64,000 nt of DNA from Bilabrum cf. latius. Its lineage: Eukaryota; Bigyra: Bicosoecida; Bigyra; Bicosoecida. Below, piece after piece: positions 22,078-33,092 of the stretch (positions within the stretch are counted from its first letter, which is position 1; the number at the start of each line of letters is the position of its first letter). Below the pieces are notes generated by a model. It was not told the origin of the DNA. It ran no database searches and worked only from the letters and a program-made list of their open reading frames with translations. The stretch spans positions 620,001 through 684,000 of the forward strand of contig OZ237764.1 of the NCBI GenBank assembly GCA_965178125.1, written 5' to 3'. The translations under genes were made by a program, and so were the position numbers.

Positions 22078-23577
22078 TCAAAGCATTAAACCGCCTTTTT
22101 TTCCTTTCCTTGATATAATTTCTTCTTTTTCATTTACGACCATTAAATCATTCTATCCGTGGATAATTAATTTCTATCCTTCTTCATTTATCTATTCTTC
22201 TTTATATTCACCTAATTCTTTACCTACTTTAAAATTTAATCTTTTGTTAAATGTGATACTGTCGGTGTGAATTCGTATAATATGTTTAGCGTTGTTCTTA
22301 TTCACTTTCTTCATCAATCGTTGTCTTCCATATGCCAGAATAAAAGGTTTCAATTTTCCCCAGCTATATTTAAAGGGTACTTTATGTTTCAAATGATAAA
22401 TAAATTCTCCGTCATTATCCATTTCTACACGGTCAATATCAAATTTATCTATATTTATTTTTTTATCATCTTTTGATGTAATTGTCTTTTTAGAGGAACT
22501 ACATAATTTACCCCATAATGAATTTAATATTTCTTTTGCTAGATATGATTTGCTTTTTAATTTGTAGAACATTGAGACATAGGATTTAAAAAGTGTTTCA
22601 CCTTTGATATATTTATCATAGGTCATAAAATTAAATTCGTCGCTTGACATCTCTATCTCACACCCATATTTAACAAACATATTCATATCAGTAAAGACAT
22701 AATAAGTAAATTCATTTTCAAATACCTTCATCATTTGAAAGATATTCGGGTCGCATTTTCCACGGCTTACCTTACATTTATAAATCCCTATTTCGTTTTT
22801 ATTATTTATCTATTTATTATCAATTGTTTTATAAATAGGATTTCCATATGGTAGTAGTGAATTAGATGACATAATGGCGGGGTAATGACTATTTATATCG
22901 TAGGTGATAAACTCCTCATATTGTCCCTTCTTGTGATATTGAATCCCGCCACGCGTTGAACCTTCAATAAATACCGCTTCCTCTGGGGTTATATCTGGTG
23001 GGCTATCTATCATCATATTAAACATTGTAAAGAAATGAAGGGCTGTTTGTCTGATTCCATATTTCATTACATCTAATGATGGGTTCTCGTCGTGTAATTC
23101 ATCACTTGCTATACTCAGCCTTAAGCTCCATTCTTTGATATCTTCATCCTCTGGGCATTCGTGAATGGTGTAATGAAGATAATATTTCTTTGAATGATAA
23201 TCGGTTAGGCTCTCAACTCTATATTTATCTTTTTCAATTATTTCGGCTTTATCGGTTAATTTAACAACCATAGATTTATGGCACCGCACAAATAAAGGTT
23301 TCATCCTCTAGACGGCTTTAAATGAACCATCTTTATATTCTAAACAAACCCTTTTAAAACTCTTTTTTTTCCTACTTAGATAATAGACCTTTATATCGTC
23401 TTTCTCTCTAATCTCTATATCCATTTTTAAACCTGAAACAAGTTTATAAAGGTTCTTTGTAGTTATGGGCTTACCGTTAAATACCTTTTCTAGATACTTC
23501 ACGGATTGAATGGGGTTATCATACTTTTTACCAAAGCATATATTTAATTGATTTAACACATTTTCGTAATTTATCAT
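22078..23577 (-). CDS. Short protein-primed-type DNA polymerase B (element 1)
   Basis: The 499-residue protein reads five TAGs. Palm motifs are visible: motif A YDINSHYPAIM, motif B KEILNSLWGKLC, motif C RIHTDSITF. These fit the DNA_pol_B_2 (protein-primed PolB) family, which copies linear genomes with terminal proteins. The family usually has 700-1200 residues with an N-terminal 3'-5' exonuclease (Dx E). Here only about 200 residues precede motif A and I see no clear ExoI-III, so proofreading is probably missing. The start ATG at 23577 is preceded by an A/T-rich box. The polymerase is on the strand opposite to the primase-helicase. Confidence 0.85.
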
Positions 23578-23655
23578 TTCCTATAGTATATTATATTTAA
23601 TATATTTTTAAGCCATTTTAAACACATATTATAAAGTTTAAATTATAAAATGTAA

Positions 23656-23997
23656 TTATTGTTTCGGAGCAGTGAGGATTAATATAAATCTCTTCACTTG
23701 CTCATCACTTAAGAAGGTATAACGAGAAGAAGGACTGAATAACATTACATCATCCTTTAATTTAAATGGTGAACCAGTTCGCCAGCCTATGGGGTAGAGA
23801 GAGCTAACATACGCATCATAATTCTTTAAATGGGGCTTTTGTTTTAATAACCTCTAGATATATTTTTTTAATAAAGTCTTCATTTCTAAATCATTATATC
23901 CATCATCTGGACGAGGAGGGAACACGAAATTATATACGGGCTTATTGTTTTTAACAAGTTGAGTTCTAACAATTTGAATATCACTTAATTTAACCAT
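23656..23997 (-). CDS. Protein of unknown function, 113 residues (element 1)
   Basis: It starts MVKLSDIQIVRTQLVKNNKP and ends TAPKQ at TAA, with one TAG. A Pro/Arg-rich segment (FVFPPRPDDGYND) and a C-terminal helix (SDEQVKRFILIL) are the only features. The start lies just after a CTATAGTATATATATA box, the same promoter-like element as before the major capsid gene. I do not recognise it. Confidence 0.5.
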
Positions 23998-24089
23998 TTT
24001 TATATATATACTATAGATATTTTATTTTTAAGCCAAATACACGCGTTTAAAATGACTTAAAGATTTTATTTTATTATAATATATATAGA

Positions 24090-24635
24090 ATGTCAAAATT
24101 TGAGAGTTATGAACCAAGCGAATTAATGGAACTTTTAGAAGAGGGAGCCGTAAAGAAAGCCAAGAAATATATTAATCAATTCTTCTTTAAAACTTTTAAA
24201 GGGATATTTTTTAATAATACCGTAGAAGATAAATTTGAACTAGTGGATGAAGACGAATTAAATGGTTTGTATCTAACCCCTGATATGAAAACCGACAGTG
24301 CCAAAAATCCATTTGTTCCATACATTTATATGTTTTCTAGTGAGCCCCCGATTTATTATACAGGAAATTTTGAGAGTAAAGACCCCATAATGACAATTAA
24401 AAAGAAGGACAAACCCATCAAATATATTAATTTGTCATACGGTCAATTTATACCCGAGGAAGTAGAGGAACCAGAAGAAGAAGAAGAACCAATAAGACCC
24501 AAGAAAAAGACTAAGAAGAGGAATAAGAAGAAACAAAAACGTGATAATAATAGAAATGTTGATAAACCAGATGATGAAGATGATGATGAAGAAACCTTTA
24601 GAGACCAACTAAACGAGGCATTAAAAGATTTCTAA
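24090..24635 (+). CDS. Possible remnant N-terminal domain of an SF3 helicase protein (element 1)
   Basis: The 181-residue protein starts MSKFESYEPSELMELLEEGA, then KKYINQFFFKTFKGIFF. This resembles the N-terminus of the element 2 SF3 helicase (SSKSLMDLCNAGKQEEC, YLRQYFYRTHEQGGGVYF). There is no ATPase domain here; after residue 115 it becomes a Glu-rich, then Lys/Arg-rich, then Asp/Glu-rich tail. So it may be a stand-alone domain left over, or kept, after the SF3 motor was replaced by the UL9-type helicase. The match is by eye and short. It has no internal TAG. Confidence 0.5.
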   Translation: MSKFESYEPSELMELLEEGAVKKAKKYINQFFFKTFKGIFFNNTVEDKFELVDEDELNGLYLTPDMKTDSAKNPFVPYIYMFSSEPPIYYTGNFESKDPIMTIKKKDKPIKYINLSYGQFIPEEVEEPEEEEEPIRPKKKTKKRNKKKQKRDNNRNVDKPDDEDDDEETFRDQLNEALKDF

Positions 24636-24752
24636 ATAATTTAATATTTATACTAATATTAAATATGATATCTTTATTAATAATTGAACACCTTGACCAT
24701 CTAATAAAAGGGCTAGAATATTAAAATATATATGGTTATCTCTATAATAAAA

Positions 24753-24890
24753 TCCATACGATGGCTATATCCACAAATTGCGTATTAGTATATGTATTAT
24801 TTAGCAAAACGTGGATGGATTAGTTTTATGAAGATGATTTGATTGATATCGTATTTCTAGCCCAAAAGTTCCATCACTTTAGAAGGTTGT
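24753..24890 (+). repeat. Dispersed hairpin block, internal copy 2 (element 1)
   Basis: Same block as 10651-10790, with ATCCAC...TTGC and GCAA...GTGGAT arms and the TTCCATCACTTTAGAAGG end. It fills the gene-free gap 24636-24957, between the plus-strand gene ending at 24635 and the minus-strand gene ending at 24958. Confidence 0.75.
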
Positions 24891-24957
24891 AATATAGCCC
24901 CTTCTAACTCCCATCATCAATATGTTAAATATTAATTTTATCATTAATATCTAATTA

Positions 24958-25509
24958 TTATTTACCAATATGACATTTATAACAAATTGAATATTTCATA
25001 TCTTTAATTCTAGACACTCCGCATTTTTTACACGCCTTTTTACCATATTTTGTAATCGTATAACAAGACTTACAGGTTGTCCTCCAATCACTTCTAAGCA
25101 TTTTACAAAGACACACATCACATCTTTTTTCATTCCTCTTTTTTTCCTCTAACTTATTCTATTTCTTTTCTAACTCAATATGTCTTATTCCTTCACAGTG
25201 CTTATTATATCGGTCTCTTGCGACATCCTTTTTACATATTCCACACCACTTATATAAACATTTTTTACGAATTTGATTTTCTTTATCCTTTATCATCTAC
25301 TTTATACAACTAGAACCCACTTTAAAAACATATCCACTAGGGGTATGCTCTATTTCGTGCTCGGTTCGTATCTCGTGCCCACAAATACAATTACCCAATT
25401 TATCACCTTGAATAACGGTTGAGCCAATATGAATTAATTTCTTCTAAATGTCCATCCATTTTATATTACCGGTATGTTCCTATATTTGTTCAATACACTT
25501 TTTACACAT
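24958..25509 (-). CDS. Cys-rich multi-zinc-site protein (element 1)
   Basis: The 183-residue protein reads four TAGs. It has several Cys pairs: MCKKC, NCICGHEIRTEHE, WCGICKKDVAR with a downstream H and C, RCDVCLC, TCKSC, ACKKCG and ICYKCHIG. At least three zinc sites are likely, the last resembling a zinc ribbon. A Lys/Glu-rich helix links the halves. Such proteins may act in transcription or bind nucleic acids; no family is recognised. Confidence 0.6.
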
Positions 25510-25649
25510 TCTCTATATAATATCTATATAATATAATCTTTAAGTCATTTTAAACGCGTTATATTATAAAAAAGGGGCTTTAAAATAGACACTATAGAAA
25601 TAGATGATTATAATAATTAATAATTTAATAATATTAATTAATAAAATGA

Positions 25650-25940
25650 TTATCTTGCCTTATATAATTGAATGGGTTTCTTTTCTAACAGACAAACAGC
25701 CAAATAATGAAGTACAATGTCATCATCTCTATACTTATTCCTCGTCTATATAATACATTTATAGGTTGAATATTTGAGATATAATAGCTTCTCTCTACTG
25801 TCTTTTTTTAATTGCTTGGTGATTTCTTTTACCTAATCACTGTTTGTAAAAATTACGGTCAAAACTCCATCAATTTCTGTCTGGATATAGACATCGTGTG
25901 TAGGCGGTAGATTCTCAATAATTTTATTTAACTTTTCCAT
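25650..25940 (-). CDS. Protein of unknown function, 96 residues (element 1)
   Basis: It starts MEKLNKIIENLPPTHDVYIQ and ends PIQLYKAR at TAA with two TAGs. It looks like a small alpha/beta protein (beta strands DVYIQTEIDGVLTVIF, then helices). I do not recognise it. It lies between the zinc-site gene and the GIY-YIG nuclease on the same strand. Confidence 0.5.
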
Positions 25941-26027
25941 TTGATATATATTAGTTAGTTAATATATATTTAAGTCATTTTAAACGTTTAAGATGTGCTT
26001 AAAAGATTATTTAATTGATTGAATTGC

Positions 26028-26687
26028 TTAGCTTGTTTCTTTGTCCTTTAATTCCTGTTGTATCGCTTGACATTTCTTCGTTTTTTGGTGCCTTTTTATA
26101 TGTCCTACATCAGACTTAGCACCACAAAATTCACAAATAACTGGCTTTCTCTTTCTTGCTCTCTCTCGGGCTATACGCTCCTCCGGTGTGTATATTTTCA
26201 TTGGTTCTTTCCCCTCTGCTTCTCTTTTCTTTCTCCGTTTCTCTTTATCCTTATGTAATATTGTTTCTTTATTCTCTTCATAATATTTCTTCTTCTTTAT
26301 TTTGAGTTCCTCTTTGTTTCTTTCTCTCCATTTTTTTGTTAGTATAGCTTGCTCTTTTTTATGTTCTTCTCTGTATTCCTTTTTGGTTCTTCCCGCTACT
26401 ATTTTATTAACACAATCAAGTTTTCTAATCCATTCTCCTTCACGCCTTTCTAGTTCTCTTTTAGAGCTACACGGGTAATCTTCTATTAGTTCAATTCTAG
26501 CATCGCCACAGTCCATCACCTTTAAACTAGTTAAATAGACTGCTTTATGTTTGAGAGTTTTATTCCTCCAATCCTTCTTATGTTGGGCAAATCTTTTACA
26601 TAGTTCCTGAATGCTTGAACCTATATATTGAAGTCCAGTTGAAGGAGACCATAAACGATAAATTTTCCCTTTTGAGTAGTCAGGCAT
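26028..26687 (-). CDS. GIY-YIG endonuclease with C-terminal zinc finger (element 1)
   Basis: The 219-residue protein has the GIY-YIG nuclease core at residues 7-90: GKIYRLWSPSTGLQYIGSS (the GIY and YIG half-motifs), CKRFAQHKKDW (Arg helix) and a Glu in RREGEWIRKLDC. A long basic coiled-coil follows, then a C2H2-like finger (CEFCGAKSDVGHIKRHQKT). The family cuts DNA, often as homing or repair enzymes. Here it may act in genome resolution, host DNA damage, or be a selfish passenger next to the capsid gene. The frame has no TAG, unlike most neighbours, which could mean recent gain or chance. Confidence 0.85.
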   Translation of the reverse strand: MPDYSKGKIYRLWSPSTGLQYIGSSIQELCKRFAQHKKDWRNKTLKHKAVYLTSLKVMDCGDARIELIEDYPCSSKRELERREGEWIRKLDCVNKIVAGRTKKEYREEHKKEQAILTKKWRERNKEELKIKKKKYYEENKETILHKDKEKRRKKREAEGKEPMKIYTPEERIARERARKRKPVICEFCGAKSDVGHIKRHQKTKKCQAIQQELKDKETS

Positions 26688-26754
26688 ATTATTATTTGTA
26701 TAATGATATACTAAAATTATTTATAAGTAGTTTTTTTGCGTATTTTCTTAAGTC

Positions 26755-28644
26755 TTAACTCGTACTGAGCAGGGCTTCTAAATCGTCTGTTTTCATTGCC
26801 GCACCTCCACGTGCTTCTAATCTTCCCCCTAACTTATTAAGTTCTCCTCCTCTATTTCCATATCCTAGACTAGACGCCGCTTTGCCAAGAGCGGTATTGT
26901 CTCCTGTTAGACTTTTGAGTGGTCCTATATTCCTAATGGTTTTCGCTAGGTTTTTAGCCTAATCACTTTTTGCCCAATCTTTAACCTTGTTCCATCCGTG
27001 TTTAAAGGCTCGTCCAATCTTAGACCAGAAACGACCTTTTCCACCCATAACATTAGCATAATTATCTAAATCCTCAAATACAGGCTAGAAACCTTTAGAA
27101 CCACTCTCAGCATCACCACGTTTAGCAAGTTCAGAAAGCACTTTGGAAGGCTCAATAAGGGCACCAGCCTCAGTATAGACACCGTTATCATTCACAAGAA
27201 CATTATCATAAAACATCCATACTTTTATCTCGTATTTATCCTCATTCGCACCATCCGCATATTTATTATAAGGGTTGAAGCACTGAAGATTAACTTTAAG
27301 ATTAAATCCAGTATTTACATTAGATTGAACACCAGCAAGTGTAGCAACATCTGAAGGTTTTAAAATCATATAGCAACCAGTACCGCGGTTTCCATCACTT
27401 CCATCAATTGATGAACCATAAAAGGATGAAGGAGGAAGAGCATATCCGTTCTTTCTACTAATTCTATATAATTCGTGTGGATTATCTACAGCCCCTAATT
27501 CCTCAGCACTTCCATTGAGTGAGAAACCTATTCTTCTAATTGGTAAAGTTCTATTAGCCCAGTTAGGGTTATCATCACAACCAACAAGGCGGGCACATAC
27601 CATAATAGCACTAGGGATACCATTCTCACGGGATAATTGATAATCAAAAGAAGTTAAAGAATTTTCAGTTGCGGATTTAGGTACAGGGACAGGCGCCTAA
27701 GACTATAATTTAATTGTAGGCATATTATACATACAACGAGTCGGGGGGGCGTATCCACTCTAAAATTCAACTTCATCAACAAGAAGGGTCGTATTTGTTT
27801 CTCCTATAATTGACTAACCCGTTATTTTATTAATATCTCCGTTATCTTTTGTAAAACTAGCCTTACACAGTCTTTGAATAGCATTTACGTGATAATCTAA
27901 ATCAACTTGAAGGCTTCTCACACCGGTGAAATATTTAGCATTCACATCAACATCTGCTCCTTTTAGTGGTATAGCTTCTTGAAAATCAATAGTCCAATCA
28001 ATTTGGTCTCTATTACCCGCAACGAAATCAGCACTTACAGTCGTAAAAGCATTCCCATATGCTCCACGATAACTAAAGCTATCACCGGCACTATATCCAA
28101 CATCCTAACCCCAAGCTAAAGGATTTTTAAGGGTATCACTTACTTCACGATAATCACCAACAGTGTCAGGGCGTCCAACGGGTGAGATTGTGGATAAGGT
28201 TTCTTCACTGTTCATAACTTCAGTAGGTTCAGCCCATTCATAAACTTTTACTGTAAAAGGCTATCCATTAATTGTTAAAACACCACCTTGAAGCATTTTA
28301 AAGGTAGGTAATGAATTAGTTCCAAACCTAGATTTAAGATAAGATTGAGCGGTAATAGCATCACCTCCAGCAGTTTGAGCTGGCACTGCTTGCTCTAGTT
28401 GTAGCCTAACTGTCATACGATGACGAAGACGAATAAACCTTGATACGGTTTTACTAGTAGGATTAACGGGGAAAGAAAGGGGAAGAAGAGAATTAGATTG
28501 ATTAGATGATGGTCTAATTTCTCGGCGGGTATATTTTTGAACACCTAGTTCTGTTCCTAAACTAGCATCTTCAGGGGTTATCATTTGAAGGCTTTTAGGA
28601 GCCTTAATGCTTACTGGTAAATTCTGAACCATTTGTTGAGCCAT
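26755..28644 (-). CDS. Major capsid protein (double jelly-roll type, element 1)
   Basis: The 629-residue protein starts MAQQMVQNLPVSIKAPKS and reads several TAGs. It is beta-rich throughout (RFIRLRHRMTVRLQLEQA, WTIDFQEAIPLKGADVDV, YEIKVWMFYDNVLV). Near residue 540 it changes to a basic amphipathic tail after VMGGKGRFW (SKIGRAFKHGWNKVKDWAKS) and ends LEALLSTS. The element 2 protein at 45948-47714 has the same plan. Length, position next to the penton gene and the tail fit polinton-like virus major capsid proteins. The start follows a CTATAGTGTATATATA box. The fold is inferred, not shown. Confidence 0.75.
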
Positions 28645-28715
28645 TTTTTTATATATACACTATAGATATAAATTTTTTAATATCTAAACATATTTTATAA
28701 TCTTCTATAATTTAT

Positions 28716-29669
28716 TTAAAAATCTAAACTTAAATTATCGGTTTGTTTTTTAAATACTTGTTTAATGTGAGCTTCACCCCCGTTAAAATTCATTACGGGA
28801 TACTTTTCATTTTGTTTATCAACCCAGTAGAACGCCATTGACACGCTCTTAAAGCTTCTATCCTTCATCATTGAATACCAGCGGTAAGGATTAGAAACAT
28901 ATAATATATTTTCTATTGGTGAGCTGTCATTAGGATTATACGGGTAGCTGGTTAATATAGGGGATTTATTGACGGCTATAGAGCCACCAGTAGATGATTT
29001 AGTGGTCACCAATTCTTTATTAACTGGAATATCACTTTCTACGATAATAGATTTAACAGGGCACCAAGAATTTAAATTCGTCTATCTAGCCATAAAAACA
29101 TAATCACCACTAGCAGGGGAATTATTATATGAAAGTTTAGCAAATAAATCACTCGGTGTGGTTGTTATTCCTTCATATTCAAATTTATCAAATAAAGCAA
29201 AAGCTTCAAAATTAACAAATAAATAATAATTATCTCTAAAATCTTCAGTTGTTGATAAACTCCATTTATTATTTTCAAATTTAAAGACTGGTTTATCACC
29301 ACTTGGAAGGCTTACCAAATCACAAATTCGGCTTAACTCTTCATTAAATTCATTTACAATATCCTAATATGAATAATAAAATTTAGCTTTTTTACCTAGA
29401 ACTATATAATCGCCTGCTCTGGCTCCTGATGTTTTATTCTCAAGAGTAAATTTTAAATAGGTTTTACCGCTGTCATCCTAATATTCAGGTTTAAACACCG
29501 GTAGCATAAATTTATTTAAATCCATCTCTTCAACAGCCGTTAAATAATTTTCACTTTGTTTTAATATTAAGCCTTCACGGGTTTCATTCACTACCGCCTA
29601 TCTCGTCTAATTGTGGGGGACAGATGAACTAACTAAATTCAATCTTACAAATTCATCGCTATAACTCAT
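28716..29669 (-). CDS. Minor capsid (penton, single jelly-roll type) protein (element 1)
   Basis: The 317-residue protein begins MSYSDEFVRLNLVSSSVPHN. The opening (QAVVNETREGLILKQSENY) aligns with element 2 at 47793-48908 (PATYSETRKQPLLDKDVGDY); both continue with KFMLPVF or SIPLWVP and beta-rich sequence. In polinton-like viruses the gene next to the major capsid gene with this plan is the penton protein. Several TAGs are read as Gln. It is co-directional with the capsid gene 71 bp away, so co-expression is likely. Confidence 0.7.
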
Positions 29670-29802
29670 TTTATTTATATATTAAAGCTATACAAATAAA
29701 TATTTATTAATAAACCTTATCTAATATTTCACCTTGATTTTTACCCTTCACTTTTACCAATATATTTAAAAGTTTGATTGAATTTAGATGGATGAAAAAT
29801 AG

Positions 29803-29943
29803 CCCTTCTAAAACGATGGAACTTTTCTAAATAAAAGGGCTTATATCTTCATTTCACCTTCACAAGAGGCCCTACATCCACGTTTTGCTAGAAAACACTA
29901 TAATATATACGCAATTTGTGGATATAGCCATCGTATGGATTTT
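29803..29943 (-). repeat. Dispersed hairpin block, internal copy 3, inverted (element 1)
   Basis: Inverted copy of the blocks at 10651 and 24753 and of those in the terminal repeats. It lies in the gene-free stretch 29670-30005 between the penton and protease genes. It carries GATGGAACTTTT, CTTCACAAGAGG, CATCCACGTTTTGC and GCAATTTGTGGATATAGCC in that order. Confidence 0.75.
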
Positions 29944-30005
29944 ATTTTAGAGATAATCATATTTTATTATTTTATTCTAGCCCTTTTATTAGAAGGGCGG
30001 GGTAT

Positions 30006-30581
30006 TCAATGTAGAAGCAACGCCACTAACTAATCAGGACTAAGAGCCATAATTTTGGATATTCTAAACATTTCATTTACAAACTAATCATTAGTTAAGA
30101 ATGAGAAAACAGTTCTTAATAATGCCCATCTTCCACAAGTAGCACTCTAATTAGCATAACTCTAAATAGGTTTATTATTATAGTCAATTTTCCAGCCGTG
30201 TAATTTCTACGTCAATAAATATTTAACTAGTGTGTTCTCTTCTCCTTCTCCTTGATACAATTGGTTTCTATTAATAAATGGTTTCTATTGGTCGGGTTTT
30301 TCTCCATAGCTATCAAAAAAATAAATAGTTTTATTATTTTCGTCCTAAGTAAGAGCGCAATAATGACCGTATGTGCTATTTAGTCCCGTCTTTTTATTAG
30401 GATAATAAATAATTACGCCGTCATAACCATCAAAAATATGTTCAATAGATGAGGTCTATTTAATAATATCATCGTAAATAACTATTCTAGGTTTGTAATT
30501 CAAATGTGCTACACCTAATTTTTGAATTTCTAAAGGAGATAACGGTGTTTGGACTAGTCTATTTAAGTCGTTTATGTTCAT
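30006..30581 (-). CDS. Adenain-like capsid maturation cysteine protease (element 1)
   Basis: The 191-residue protein shows the Ulp1/adenovirus-type triad: His in YGHYCALTQD, Asp in TIYFFDSYG, and Cys in SATCGRWALLR. A Gln nine residues before the Cys is encoded by TAG (30162-30164), and the same position is a TAG in element 2. In this fold the Gln forms the oxyanion hole, so this supports TAG as Gln. Eight TAGs lie in the frame. These proteases cut virion precursors in virophages, polintons and adenoviruses. It is followed on the same strand, 8 bp away, by the packaging ATPase gene upstream. Confidence 0.85.
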
Positions 30582-30589
30582 TTATATAT

Positions 30590-31660
30590 TCAATAGAGAA
30601 ATATTTTTTTTGTGCTAACTACATAATTATTATCAACATTAATAGCAACATAACCAAAGAGAGGGAGAGAATGAAGGGTTTTTTTAATTCGTTTTCTAGT
30701 AGGAGCGTCAAAACTTAAGACTGTTTCTAAAATATATTTTAAACTTTTAGCTGTAATTGTTTTATAAATGATATGGGTTGTAATTTCGTTCATAATGGTT
30801 CGTGTCTTCATACCGTCGCTTATTTTGTGGGTGATGTCTAAAACACTACTTGCTGTGTGCCTTCCTGTAGTTGCTAGGATTTCCAATAAAAAATAAGCCT
30901 TTGCTTTCTGGTTCCTTTTTTTAAAGCCTTCGTAATCATCCAGAATAAATAAATTAGGTTCAGCGGTCAATTTTTTAAAAAACTCAACATTTAATTTAAA
31001 ACCTTTTTCTATTAAATCTTTCTCAGGTTTTAAATCCTCTATCTTTCTTTCAGCTTCAATAACAACATCTAAAGGTTTAGATTTCATCAAAGAAGATTTT
31101 TTATATTTAAATTCTAATTTCATTTTTTTATAATAAGCCATTTTTTCCTTATATAAAGTGTTTTCATTCTCTTTAACCAAATCATCTATATCAATGAAGG
31201 TCGCGCCTTCTCTTTTATATTTAGGGTCTTGAATTGGTGATATAACATACATATTTTTATATTTTAATCCTCTATACATCCTTATATAATGTAAAGCTAA
31301 ATGACTTTTCCCGCTTCCACTCTTACCAAATAATCGCACATATTCACGCCCCTATGGAAAGAGCATAGGAAAAGGTAAATATTGACTATTATCTTTAATC
31401 GCAAATTCCTAAACTGACCGTATATATTCATCTTGTAATAGTTTATGTAATTGTTCCCTTTTCTTGTCCTTATCAACGTTATATCTTACTCGGCTTTCTC
31501 CGTAATAAGATTTTAAAACATCATCTGTTATCTCTTCCGCTTTGACGTGTTGAATATCTTTAGCGTTCGGGTCGTAATAAATAAACCGGTTCTATTGTGT
31601 TTTTTTATATTTTTGAATAGCTACAATATGGCTATTTTCCGTATATTGTAAAGATAGCAT
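30590..31660 (-). CDS. Genome-packaging ATPase, A32/FtsK-HerA type (element 1)
   Basis: The 356-residue protein has Walker A LFGKSGSGKSHLA at about residue 115, Walker B NLFILDDYEG at about 240, then LLEILATTGRHTASSVLDIT with the sensor-like region. This is the DNA translocase that fills the capsid in polintons, virophages and large DNA viruses. The start is the ATG at 31660 (MLSLQYTENSH), giving an N-terminal extension with TAGs. Element 2 has the equivalent at 51033-51935. The stop is TGA at 30590-30592, 8 bp before the protease start. Confidence 0.85.
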
Positions 31661-31752
31661 TATATATAATAATAAAATAAAATAAACCATTTATTCACAC
31701 GGGTTTAAAATATTAAGTTGGTTCCTTCTTCTATCCTTCCTCACAAAAAAAG

Positions 31753-32568
31753 TTATAGAGACATAATTATATTTTTAATTTCCGCCCGTGTTTTCCTATT
31801 TATGTATTGGTCAATCCACGATATTATCTTATTAATATTTGCTTTAGAATACTTTGAAAATTGTTTTATTATTTCCACATTTCCTAATGCTTTTCTCATT
31901 AGTCCTTTTAGGCTTTGAAATGATTTTGACTTCTCGCTTTGATGTCCTTTTATTCTTAGCATACTTTCTAATCGCATTCTTATGGAATATAAATATCCTA
32001 ATGCTTCCCTATCAATTAAATCATTGACTCTTTTTTCATTCCTCTTCTCACCTCTTAATTTAAATAAATCCTTCAATCGTTTTAATACTTTAAAATTATT
32101 AGAACCAAAATATTTATCTACATCTCTTATTAATCCATCTTTTACCTCGTCCTAATCTATTTCATAATCACTTATATGATAAATTATGCTTATTTCATCT
32201 ATAAATTTTCCATCAAAAGCCCAAAAATCAATTTTTAAGTATGGTTTATCTCCGCTAAATATCTATTTATAAATGGTTTTAACGGGTGTAGATATGAATG
32301 CTTTTATGGTCTTGTATTTTTTATTACCAGCTTTAACCTCAATAAAATTAACCTAACTTATAAAAACCTTTACAAATCTTATTAAACTATTTATAAATTC
32401 AGGCTCTACCCTCTAATATAAATCTATATCACTAGCAAACAAGGAATAATAAGGAATAGCATACGAACCATTTAAAAATAAATTAGCCCCCTTCTTAAAA
32501 TTCACCTCATCAAATATATCGTTCTCGTATTCATTAAAATAAGCTTGTGTCAATTCATTAATTTTCAT
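31753..32568 (-). CDS. DNA polymerase beta-type nucleotidyltransferase (element 1)
   Basis: The 271-residue protein has the nucleotidyltransferase signature NLFLNGSYAIPYYSLFASDI followed by DLY: a Gly-Ser then Asp-x-Asp. A third acidic residue is in YLKIDFWAFDG. Enzymes of this fold add nucleotides to RNA tails or protein (poly(A) polymerase, tRNA or antibiotic nucleotidyltransferases). The C-terminal half is a Lys/Arg-rich helical region (MRLESMLRIKGHQSEKSK). The substrate cannot be told; viral mRNA tailing is one option. Four TAGs are in frame. No counterpart was found in element 2. Confidence 0.7.
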
Positions 32569-32625
32569 TATATATTATAAGTATGGATAAATAACAAATT
32601 ATATATACCCAATATATACAATAAT

Positions 32626-33015
32626 ATGAGCGTTAAATAGAGCATAAATGATATGACAAATAAAAGCCTTCATCATCTTGGAATAAACAGAAATGATTAT
32701 AAAAAAGAAATTGATAAAATGGTTGAAGATACCGCAAACCAAATATTAAACGCAACCACAAAAGGAAAGACAAAAGGGGGAGCTGTAAACTTTCTTGGTG
32801 GATAGCCGAACGTTCTCGCTGGAGGTCCCAATTATCTCGCTGGAGGAAAAAAGAAGGGTTCAAAGAAAGCCCCTAAAGCTAAAAAGCCCCGTAGTGCTAA
32901 ATAGTTAAAGAGGGATAAATTAATGAAATGGTGCCGTCAAAAGGGAATGACAATGAAAGCCAGCAATGCTTTTATAAAGAAACACGACCTTATGAATAAG
33001 GATATTTCATTTTAA
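32626..33015 (+). CDS. Small basic virion-type protein with LAGG repeats (element 1)
   Basis: The 129-residue protein has an N-terminal helix, a Gly-rich centre (NFLGGQPNVLAGGPNYLAGG) and a Lys-rich C-terminus (KKKGSKKAPKAKKPRSAK) that ends in LKRDKLMKWCRQKGMTMKAS. The LxGG repeats resemble adenain cleavage sites. Its C-terminal motif matches element 2 at 50764-51003 (RRNKLVKMVMQQTGMSLPQA). A basic core or DNA-condensing protein cut by the viral protease would fit; this is inference. Confidence 0.6.
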
Positions 33016-33092
33016 AAGACAGCCTACCAATTGACAAATTATCTCTTAAGTTTATAAATTATTAATTATATCATTAATAATATATATATACA

